34,915 bases of DNA from a virus. Within the stretch, counting starts at the first letter, position 1. Each line of letters begins with the position of its first letter. The notes beneath the pieces are model-generated. The model was given only the letters and a program-made list of their open reading frames with translations, had not been told where the DNA came from and searched no databases. Both the position numbers and the translations under genes were made by a program. This document shows positions 15,990 to 22,484 of this stretch, one piece after another. The DNA lies in the IMG/VR virus record IMGVR_UViG_3300036790_000823, positions 1-34,915 of that record; one strand, written 5' to 3'.

Positions 15990-16025
15990 GGCGTCGTGGC
16001 TCCTCGTCGCGCGCGTGAGCGCGAC

Positions 16026-16063
16026 AAAACGAAAAGCCCCGCGTGGCGTATGCCGCGCAGGGC
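16026..16063 (-). terminator. Intrinsic terminator between head/neck and tail genes
   Basis: Read on the minus strand, GCCCTGCGCGGC and GCCACGCGGGGC (16052-16063 and 16036-16047) form a 12-bp stem with one G-U pair and one mismatch around the loop ATAC. TTTTCGTTTT follows. It is the clearest terminator in the window. No promoter is obvious in the 36 bp before the tail tube gene, so it may be partial and set the ratio of head to tail messages. Confidence 0.8.
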
Positions 16064-16094
16064 GTGGTGATTCAGCGAAGGGTCGGCGTGAGCG

Positions 16095-16562
16095 TTAGGG
16101 GACGATGACTTCGATCGGGACGATGACGAGGTTTCGCCCGTCCCCTTGGAAGTTCTCGCCGTAGAAGACGTCGCCGCGGATGCGTGCCGACGCGACGAGC
16201 TTCCCGAGCGTCTGCACGTTCTGCGGGCTGCTGGTCGGTGGCGTGAAGGCGTCCTGCATGGCGTCCACGACGGCGTTCATCGACGTCGTCGGGACGACGC
16301 TGTCCTCTTGGGAGGTCGCGACGTAGATCCACATCTCGAACCGCATCGTGCGCTTCGGCGGAATGCCAATGAGGCCACCGGGGTCGCGCGCGTGGTCCTC
16401 GCCGGTCTGCAACTGGAAGAGTGCCGGCGTCTCGCCGGAGTCGACCTGCGTCGGGAATCGGAAGTGGCGCGAGCTCGTGACGAGTGGCAACACCGACTGC
16501 ACGGTCGTGTCGACCAGCGCGAAGAGCGCCGCCGCGACGTTCTCGCGCCCCGGGAAGCTCAC
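16095..16562 (-). CDS. Tail terminator / tail completion protein (putative)
   Basis: 155 residues. Tail terminators cap the tube and bind the neck. The order of elements fits: an N-terminal helix (GRENVAAALFALVDTTVQ), a central strand pair (TMRFEMWIYVATSQ), and a helix with SMNAVVDAMQDAFTPP. A C-terminal RGDVFYGENFQGDGRNLVIV then ends in strands. Such proteins (lambda U-like) lie between the gp10 family gene and the tail tube gene, as here. The start overlaps the previous stop by 4 bp. An intrinsic terminator follows it. Confidence 0.78.
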   Translation of the reverse strand: MSFPGRENVAAALFALVDTTVQSVLPLVTSSRHFRFPTQVDSGETPALFQLQTGEDHARDPGGLIGIPPKRTMRFEMWIYVATSQEDSVVPTTSMNAVVDAMQDAFTPPTSSPQNVQTLGKLVASARIRGDVFYGENFQGDGRNLVIVPIEVIVP

Positions 16563-17059
16563 GCTTTCTCCGCGGCTTCTTGGGCGGCGCGAGCGATCTG
16601 CGCTTCGATGTCGTCCTTCATCTCGCGAAGCGTCGAACGAAGAAACGACCGCTCGGGGAAACGAGCCTGGTACGCGCGGACCACGACCGTACGCGCCGAG
16701 ACGGGGCGCCCGAAGACCTGCGTGATCTTTCTCTCGTGCGACGGAACATCGACCTCGCCTCCGTATTCGTGGACGGCGCCGTATCGGACCTTCGTGCCGA
16801 CGCGGCCGACGATCTGGTCATCGGCTTCCTGAAACTCGGTCGCGGTCGATGCGCCGCCGACGTTGATGCTCGACGCGAGGTTGCCTGTCACGCGCTTGAG
16901 CGGGTCGCCCGAGAGCTTGCCACGGACAACATTGGTCTGGACCTGCAGCCACATCTTCCGCATCGCATCGACGACCGCTTGGCGGGCCACGGACGGGAGG
17001 CGCGCGAGACGTGCCGTCACGGCCTCGGCGCCGGTCACCTGTCCTTCGATGAGGCTCAT
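16559..17059 (-). CDS. Head-tail joining / neck protein, HK97 gp10 family
   Basis: 166 residues. The family helps complete the neck or join head and tail. Typical features are a helical N-terminus (VTARLARLPSVARQAVVDAM), then VTGNLASSINV, a VRYGAVHEYGGEVDV motif near residues 91-106, and FPERSFLRSTLREM near the C-terminus. The Tyr-Gly-x-x-His/Gln-Glu-Tyr-Gly-Gly core and the Pro-x-Arg-x-Phe-Leu motif are the hallmarks I used. It starts on the connector's stop (ATGA) and its own stop overlaps the tail-terminator start. Confidence 0.88.
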   Translation of the reverse strand: MSLIEGQVTGAEAVTARLARLPSVARQAVVDAMRKMWLQVQTNVVRGKLSGDPLKRVTGNLASSINVGGASTATEFQEADDQIVGRVGTKVRYGAVHEYGGEVDVPSHERKITQVFGRPVSARTVVVRAYQARFPERSFLRSTLREMKDDIEAQIARAAQEAAEKA

Positions 17060-17874
17060 GGCACCGGCACAACCTGCCTATAGGGCTGCAACAGCGACTT
17101 GATCGTCGCGTTCATGTCCTTCTGCGAGAAGGACGTCGTCACGTGGCCACCGAGCGACTGCGAGGCTTCGCCGATGCGATCCCGCCCCCGGAACCGCTCG
17201 CCCACGAGCTCGACGAGCGCCTGCTGGATGTCCTCCGGCGTGTAGCCGTACGTGACGACGATCTCGGCCCCCGCGTCCGCAGGCGCGAACACGTACTCGG
17301 CGTTCCCCTGCGGGTCCGTGGATAGCTGGTAGGTGCCGGCGAGCGTGGGCGTCGTCGTGATGGCCAGGAACGTCGAGCCCGTCGCGTACGCGACGCCGCC
17401 GTCCGTGTTCCACGGCCTAGAGAGGTCCGTGGCGTCGATCGTCGGGTTGCCGGACCCCGGCGTCGGCACCGTCGTGATGTCGGCCGTCTGGTAGCCGGCG
17501 CTGTAGACGACCTGAACGTTCTGGACGCCCCAGCAGAAGCCCTGGCAGGGAAGCCTCAGGAGATCGCCATCCAGTACGTAGCCGCTGCCCGTCAGGCCCA
17601 CGCGCGCCGAGACGGTCCCGTTGCCCACCGTGAGCGACGTCACGGCAAGGACGGGACGCTGCCGGAGCGCCAGCGCGCCGCGACCGTTGCCGTTGTACGT
17701 CTCGGTGACGGTGATGGGCGCGACCGGGCCCTGCAGGTATTGGGCGGCGAACGTGCTCACGGACGCGATGACGCGCGTGAGCGTGCCGTTGCTGGTCGCC
17801 GGGAACGGGCCGCCGCCCTTGGACTGCAGCCAGTCCGTGACGTTGGCGAGCGTGATCAGCGGAGCGAACGGCAC
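17056..17874 (-). CDS. Head-tail connector protein, HK97 gp6-like (putative)
   Basis: 272 residues. Connectors of this type form the ring below the portal. The N-terminal LITLANVTDWLQS and the C-terminal helical segment TPEDIQQALVELVGERFRGR match the pattern of gp6-like adaptors. A long beta insertion at about residues 50-200 (ALALRQRPVLAVTSLTVGNG, VQVVYSAGYQ, AEYVFAPADAGAEIVVTYGY) makes it more than twice the usual length of roughly 100 residues. The stop overlaps the next start (ATGA). The place between capsid and gp10-like genes fits well. Confidence 0.75.
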   Translation of the reverse strand: MPFAPLITLANVTDWLQSKGGGPFPATSNGTLTRVIASVSTFAAQYLQGPVAPITVTETYNGNGRGALALRQRPVLAVTSLTVGNGTVSARVGLTGSGYVLDGDLLRLPCQGFCWGVQNVQVVYSAGYQTADITTVPTPGSGNPTIDATDLSRPWNTDGGVAYATGSTFLAITTTPTLAGTYQLSTDPQGNAEYVFAPADAGAEIVVTYGYTPEDIQQALVELVGERFRGRDRIGEASQSLGGHVTTSFSQKDMNATIKSLLQPYRQVVPVP

Positions 17875-17883
17875 GTCGGCCCG

Positions 17884-18204
17884 TTACTTCTTCGGGGGCT
17901 GGGCGGCGGGGGCCGACGTGCTCGGCTTCATGTCGAGGATCGTCGTCGGCGCGGGCTCGGCCTTCGACTCCGCGGGCTGCGACGCTTTGAACGCCTGGAA
18001 GGCCGCCCAATCCTTCTCGCTGAGCGAGGACACCGCGGGCGCGTCGGGGCTCTCTTCGGAGCACGGCTTGAAGCCGAGGCTCTTGGCGGCCGGCACGTGA
18101 TTCGTGTGGACGATCGCGACCCCGTTCTCGTTGACGGGGTAGCTGAAACCTTCGAGCACAACGCTGTGCGTGTCGCGCTTCGGTGCGCGCATGGCGACTT
18201 GCAT
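17884..18204 (-). CDS. Small protein between capsid and connector
   Basis: 106 residues. The ATG at residues MQVAMRAPKR was chosen because GGAG lies 9 bases upstream. A GTG further upstream would start inside a hairpin. The first 50 residues are compact (MRAPKRDTHSVVLEGFSYPV, GVAIVHTNHVPAAKSLGFKP) and the rest is Ala/Pro/Ser-rich with a Lys-rich end. The LGFKP ending of the folded part resembles small phage head proteins that carry a peptide motif after the capsid gene. It may be a head completion or decoration protein. The family is not identified. Confidence 0.6.
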   Translation of the reverse strand: MQVAMRAPKRDTHSVVLEGFSYPVNENGVAIVHTNHVPAAKSLGFKPCSEESPDAPAVSSLSEKDWAAFQAFKASQPAESKAEPAPTTILDMKPSTSAPAAQPPKK

Positions 18205-18284
18205 GTTCGGAATCTCCAATGGGGTATCGAGGACGTGCGAGGACGTGCCCCGGGCGAAGACCGACGCGCGCGCGTCGACCCTCA

Positions 18285-18318
18285 CCCGGAGCGAGTCCGG
18301 GGCTCGGCCAGCGCCGAG
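18285..18318 (-). other. Two tandem hairpins just after the capsid gene
   Basis: On the minus strand the first hairpin pairs CTCGGC with GCCGAG around GCTG, 13 bases after the capsid stop codon. The second pairs CCCGGA with TCCGGG around CTCGC. Neither is followed by a T-run. They may stabilise the 3' end of a very abundant capsid mRNA or act as a partial terminator. Confidence 0.45.
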
Positions 18319-18331
18319 ACTTTCGAGTCGA

Positions 18332-19852
18332 TCAGCCGTTGCGGACGTCGTACAGAACCGCCATGGTCGGCGGGAAGTAGTGCTGGAGCACCTCGTCCGA
18401 GTAGATGCCGTGCTGCCACTTGCGGCTCACGAGCGGCCACTCGATCTGCCAGTAGTCCTGGCGCGTCCGAATCTGCATGACGTTCGAGACGTTGGACATC
18501 GGATACGGGATCGTGTCCGAGTCCATGAGGATCATGCCGGCCGGCATGTTGGGGTGGATCTTGATCTCGACCTCGTAGCCGCCCGCCATCGAGAAGCGAT
18601 TGAGGTACGAGCTGATCATCACGCCGCCGCCGATGGCGCCGCGCTGCTCGTTGAACACGATGCGCTGCGCGCCGCTCGACCCGCCCGCCAAGACCTTCTG
18701 ACTGATGTTGAGCGCTTGCTGGCTGTTGACCCACATGCGCTTGGGCGTCAGCCGGTAGTTGTCCCACCGGTCTTTGAGGGCGTTGTCGATCTCGACGATG
18801 CCGCCCGCGTTGTCGGCGGTGAGCGCCGCGCCGATGCCCTGCACGTACGCGCCCGAGTTCGGCGCGAGCGCCTGGTAGATGAGGCCATCGAAGATCGTCG
18901 AGTTGGCCGAGTTGTCGTTCGTCCCGAGGGAGCTCGACAGCTGGTTGGTCGACGCCGGCAGCGCCGTCAGAACGACGGTCGGCGCGGTCGTGATGGCGGC
19001 GAGTCGCTCGACGCCCGTCGCGGTCCCGATGTACCACGCGTACGCGGCCGCCCCGAGCACCGCGGTCGTGAGGCTCGCGGTGATCGAGTGCGTGTTGGAG
19101 CCGGTGCCGCTGGTCGTGGTCGTCGCTTCGGCCGAGACCTTGCCGGCGCCACCGCCGTAGGTGTCCGTCGAGCCGTCGGCGTTCGGCCGCGTGAGGGCGC
19201 CGAAGACGCCGCCCGCGACCGAAGCGCTCTGGTAGCCGCCGAACGACAGCGGCACGCAGGTCACGTAGTAGGCAGTGCTGTTGAGCAGCACGCCGCCCGT
19301 CGACGAGTCCGAGAGGTTCGGCAGCGTGCCGGCGAGGCCCTGCGTGAACGCGGATCCCGAGTTGCCGCCGAGGATGAGTTTCTCCTCGCCGATCATCACG
19401 CTCTCGAGGAGCGTCCGGGTGTTGACGGCCTTGATGTCGTCGAAGCCCTGGCCGGCGTACTGCGCTTCGAAGGTCACGTTGCCTTCGAGGCCGATGCCCT
19501 TGTAGGCCGCCGTGTAGTCCTTGGTCGTGATCGACTGGACTCCGCCGCGGTTGCCGTCGGTGACGCCGATCTCCATGTTGGTGGAGTTCACGGACGTGAC
19601 GGCGCGCCAGTTGGCCTGGATGCCGCCCTTGCCGGAGACGCGCGGCGTGGTGTTGCGCAGCGGCGTGAGCACCGGGTAAAGGAACTTCGCCCCGGCTTCG
19701 AGGTCGTAGAACGTCAGGCCGCTGGTGGCCGACGCGGACTCGCGGAAGGTCGCGCCGTCCTTGAAGAGGTCCATGCGCGGGTCGCCGATCTTCGACAACC
19801 GCGCTTTCTTGAGCAGGCCGACGATGTCGTCGGTAGAGAGTGCGTTACTCAT
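18332..19852 (-). CDS. Major capsid protein
   Basis: 506 residues. The ATG has GGAG 9 bases upstream. It forms the icosahedral shell. The N-terminus is a helical arm (LSTDDIVGLLKKARLSKIGD) as in HK97-fold capsid proteins. Residues 90-170 (KDYTAAYKGIGLEGNVTFEA, RTLLESVMIGEEKLIL) fit an E-loop and spine helix. The C-terminal 150 residues hold RMWVNSQQALNISQKVL, YEVEIKIHPNMPAGMILMDS, TRQDYWQIEWPLVSRKW and FPPTMAVLYDV, typical P-domain/A-domain features. A Ser/Thr/Gly-rich middle insertion (about 190-300) makes it longer than the usual 300-400 residues. Protease upstream and connector downstream fit this role. Confidence 0.9.
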   Translation of the reverse strand: MSNALSTDDIVGLLKKARLSKIGDPRMDLFKDGATFRESASATSGLTFYDLEAGAKFLYPVLTPLRNTTPRVSGKGGIQANWRAVTSVNSTNMEIGVTDGNRGGVQSITTKDYTAAYKGIGLEGNVTFEAQYAGQGFDDIKAVNTRTLLESVMIGEEKLILGGNSGSAFTQGLAGTLPNLSDSSTGGVLLNSTAYYVTCVPLSFGGYQSASVAGGVFGALTRPNADGSTDTYGGGAGKVSAEATTTTSGTGSNTHSITASLTTAVLGAAAYAWYIGTATGVERLAAITTAPTVVLTALPASTNQLSSSLGTNDNSANSTIFDGLIYQALAPNSGAYVQGIGAALTADNAGGIVEIDNALKDRWDNYRLTPKRMWVNSQQALNISQKVLAGGSSGAQRIVFNEQRGAIGGGVMISSYLNRFSMAGGYEVEIKIHPNMPAGMILMDSDTIPYPMSNVSNVMQIRTRQDYWQIEWPLVSRKWQHGIYSDEVLQHYFPPTMAVLYDVRNG

Positions 19853-19953
19853 GGCTTGTGACTCCGAATTGCGAGTGACGTGACGCTCGCAGCCCACGCG
19901 AGCGCGCACCTCCGCCGGGCGGCTCCCGGTTAGGCGTCCCGGTTGCCGTCGAA

Positions 19954-19971
19954 CTGCCGACTATTCGGCAG
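19954..19971 (-). other. Hairpin in the leader between protease and capsid genes
   Basis: CTGCCGA and TCGGCAG are exact complements around a 4-base loop, in the 167-bp gap 19853-20019. No T-run follows it on the minus strand. The gap could hold a capsid-specific promoter or an mRNA processing site, but no promoter is recognisable. Confidence 0.4.
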
Positions 19972-20019
19972 CGACGCGGATGATGCGCTGACGTTGATTG
20001 AGAGAGAGCGCGGGGCCGT

Positions 20020-22104
20020 TCAGCCGACGCGGTGAGGATTCTTGTGAACGAGCTTGAACATCGCCTCGGCGATCGAGTTCGGATCCGTCTTGGCGATCTC
20101 GGTGAGTTGCGCGGTCGCCTCGCGGGCGTCGTCTTCCGACTTGTCGAACACGCGATACGGGCCCTGCACGCGGTCACGCGGATGCGCGATCGGGAGCGAC
20201 TCGAGCTTCTGGACGCGATCGGCCAGCAGGTTGACGGCCGTCGTCGATTCGGCGATCGACTTCTCGAGTCGCGCCGTCTTGGCGCGCTCGTCGTCGAGGG
20301 CTTTCGTGAGGTCCGCCGAGGCCGCGAGCTTCTCGGTCGGCTCTTCCTCTTCGGCTTTGCCCATCGCGCAGTCGCCGTCCGCGGCCTGGCACTTGGCGCC
20401 CGCTTCGACGGCCGCGTCATGCGCCTTCGTGAGCGCGTCCATGTCGGCCGCCGAGTGGCGCGCGCCGGCCTTCGCGACCTTATCGGCCATGCCCATGCAT
20501 TTCCCGAGGCCCATCTTGGACAGATGGTCGTGCGCGGCCTGCAGGTGGTCCGTGGCGGACCCCGCGGCCTTCTCGGCCGGTTCCTGCGCGCATTCGGCGC
20601 CGCCGCCCGGGCACTTCGCGCCCGCGGCCTTCGTGAGGTTGTGGGCGTGTGCCATGTGGGCCATGGCGTTGTCGGCGGCAGCCTTCGCGGCCGGCATGAG
20701 GGCGTCGCACTTGTCGCCGATCCCCATCGCCTTGCCGAGGTGGTCGTGCGCGGCGTCGAGGTTCGCCTGGTCTTCCTTGCCGTGCCGCATTCCCGCCTTG
20801 GCGAGCAGCGCGGCGCCCTTGTCGAGCTTCACGAGCGTCGCGCGGGCGCTCATCTCGAGGAGCTCACCGAGCTCGTAGACCTCCTCGTCGTCGAGAAGCT
20901 CGTTCGTCTCCTCTTCGACCATCGAGCGGAGCGTCGCGCAGAGGTTCGCGATGTCCTCTTTGAGGTTGGCCGGGAGCGTGGAATTGTCCTTTTCGGACTC
21001 GGCCTCCCACTCGGTCGACTGCTGTAGCCACTCGAGCTCCTGCAGCAAGCACGCGAACCGCGCGACCTCGGCGAGGCCCTTGCGGAGGTACTCGGCCTTG
21101 ACGGCCTTGTCTGCGCCAGGCTTCCACGCATCCGGCAGCATGTCGTCGGCGTTGAGGGCCTTGGCGCGCTGGAGGATGTGCGCCTTGACGGCCGCCTTGT
21201 TCTTCGCGCGGCGGAAAGACTGGATGGCGTTCTGGAGATCCGACTTCGATTGGATCGGGTAGGACCCATCCCCCATCGCTTCGCCGGAAGCCGCAGCGGC
21301 CTTTCGCTCGTCGTCCGTGAAGTCGCGCTTGGCGACTGCCGGCGTCGCGGGCGTGCTGGTCGCGGGCGTCGTCGCAGCAGCCGCCGCTGCGGGCTCCGCC
21401 GGAGTCTCCGTCGCCTTCACGGCCGCTTCGGCCTTCGTGACGCTCTCGGTGAGGGCCGCCAGCGACGCCGCGAGCGCGTTCGCGGGCTCCTTGGCTTCGG
21501 CGGCCGACTTCGCAAGCGCGGTGTTGTGGGCTTCGGCTTCGGCCTTTTTCTCGAACAGCTGGCCGTCTTCCGCGACCCATCGCTGCACGGGCTCCGAGGC
21601 CGGCACGACGAACTTGCGGAGCTCCTCGACGCCGCCGTCCTTGACCATCAAGAACGTGCTGCCCGGGTTGCACGGCAGGTCGACGAGTGACCCTTCGCTC
21701 GGCTTCGCCGTGTAGCGGGTGACGTCGCCGTCCTTCCACTTCTTGACGTACGAGCCGCCGATGCTGAATCCTGTGTAGACGCCCTCGGTGACCTTGTTCC
21801 ACTCGCCGTCGTCGACGACCTTCGCGCAGACATCGACGCTCTTCGTCTTGTCGTTGCAGGCGAGCTCGGTGAACTTGCCGGCCGCGATCTTGCCGTGCAT
21901 CGCCCGCAGATTCCCGACGCTCTTGCCATCGGTGTTCTTCGCGATCTCGCCGCTCCACGCCTCGACGAGCGGCTTCGAGGACTCGTAGTCGAATACCTCG
22001 TTGCTCTTGTCGACCGTCTCGCTGGCGAGCGAGCCGTAGACGAGGCGCTGGACGGCATCGACCTTCGTGATGGGCACGAAGACGTTGAGCGGAGTCGTGG
22101 ACAT
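20020..22104 (-). CDS. Prohead protease-scaffold fusion protein
   Basis: 694 residues; the ATG is preceded by AAAGGGA. The N-terminal 170 residues read as a prohead serine protease (XkdF-like): LRAMHGKIAAGKF with candidate His70, VYTGFSIGG with candidate Ser114, and SLVDLPCNPGS. Residues 185-260 are an Ala/Thr/Pro linker. Residues 262-330 (MGDGSYPIQSKSDLQNAI, KNKAAVKAHILQRAKALNAD) form a domain common in phage scaffold-type proteins (DUF6582-like from memory). Residues 430-585 are helical and rich in His and Cys. A coiled coil follows (600-640). It probably guides capsid assembly and is then digested. The His/Cys-rich segment is unexpected in a scaffold. Confidence 0.85.
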   Translation of the reverse strand: MSTTPLNVFVPITKVDAVQRLVYGSLASETVDKSNEVFDYESSKPLVEAWSGEIAKNTDGKSVGNLRAMHGKIAAGKFTELACNDKTKSVDVCAKVVDDGEWNKVTEGVYTGFSIGGSYVKKWKDGDVTRYTAKPSEGSLVDLPCNPGSTFLMVKDGGVEELRKFVVPASEPVQRWVAEDGQLFEKKAEAEAHNTALAKSAAEAKEPANALAASLAALTESVTKAEAAVKATETPAEPAAAAAATTPATSTPATPAVAKRDFTDDERKAAAASGEAMGDGSYPIQSKSDLQNAIQSFRRAKNKAAVKAHILQRAKALNADDMLPDAWKPGADKAVKAEYLRKGLAEVARFACLLQELEWLQQSTEWEAESEKDNSTLPANLKEDIANLCATLRSMVEEETNELLDDEEVYELGELLEMSARATLVKLDKGAALLAKAGMRHGKEDQANLDAAHDHLGKAMGIGDKCDALMPAAKAAADNAMAHMAHAHNLTKAAGAKCPGGGAECAQEPAEKAAGSATDHLQAAHDHLSKMGLGKCMGMADKVAKAGARHSAADMDALTKAHDAAVEAGAKCQAADGDCAMGKAEEEEPTEKLAASADLTKALDDERAKTARLEKSIAESTTAVNLLADRVQKLESLPIAHPRDRVQGPYRVFDKSEDDAREATAQLTEIAKTDPNSIAEAMFKLVHKNPHRVG

Positions 22105-22117
22105 AGCGGTTCCCTTT

Positions 22118-22134
22118 GGCCACGCGGAGTGGCC
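22118..22134 (-). other. Hairpin directly before the capsid protease ribosome-binding site
   Basis: On the minus strand GGCCAC and GTGGCC pair around TCCGC and are followed immediately by AAAGGGA and then, 6 bases later, the ATG. It may limit ribosome access or protect the mRNA end. There is no T-run. Confidence 0.4.
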
Positions 22135-22187
22135 TGTTGCGAAAAGCGATGCGCCGCGCGGTCTCGCGCGACTGCGATGTGGAGGCG

Positions 22188-22484
22188 TCAGTAACCGAGC
22201 GTCTGGACGGTAAAGAGCGTCTCGACGATTCCCGTATCGGCCGGATCGGCGCCGGCTGCGCGCCAGCGCATGACGCCCTGTCCGCCGGGCCGTGCTGAGA
22301 TGGGGATCGTGAAGTCCGCGTGATACGCGCCCACCGAATCGCGGACGACGCTCGGCGTCAGGAGTGTCCCGTCCGGGCAATGCACCGTCAGGACGGGCGC
22401 GGGGCTCGGGTCCGCGAGGCCGACGCCGAACAGCGTGGCGGTCACGCTCGAGCGGACGGACTGGCCAGGGAGGTATCCGGTCAT
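22188..22484 (-). CDS. Small Ig-like virion protein (putative)
   Basis: 98 residues starting on the stop of the repeat-fibre gene (ATGA). The sequence GYLPGQSVRSSVTATLFGVG, VLTVHCPDG, GAYHADFTIP and GVMRWRAAG has the strand pattern of a single Ig- or fibronectin-like domain, as found in small phage head or fibre accessory proteins. Translational coupling to the fibre gene suggests that it works with it, perhaps as an adaptor. There is no signal peptide. The family is not identified. Confidence 0.6.
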   Translation of the reverse strand: MTGYLPGQSVRSSVTATLFGVGLADPSPAPVLTVHCPDGTLLTPSVVRDSVGAYHADFTIPISARPGGQGVMRWRAAGADPADTGIVETLFTVQTLGY

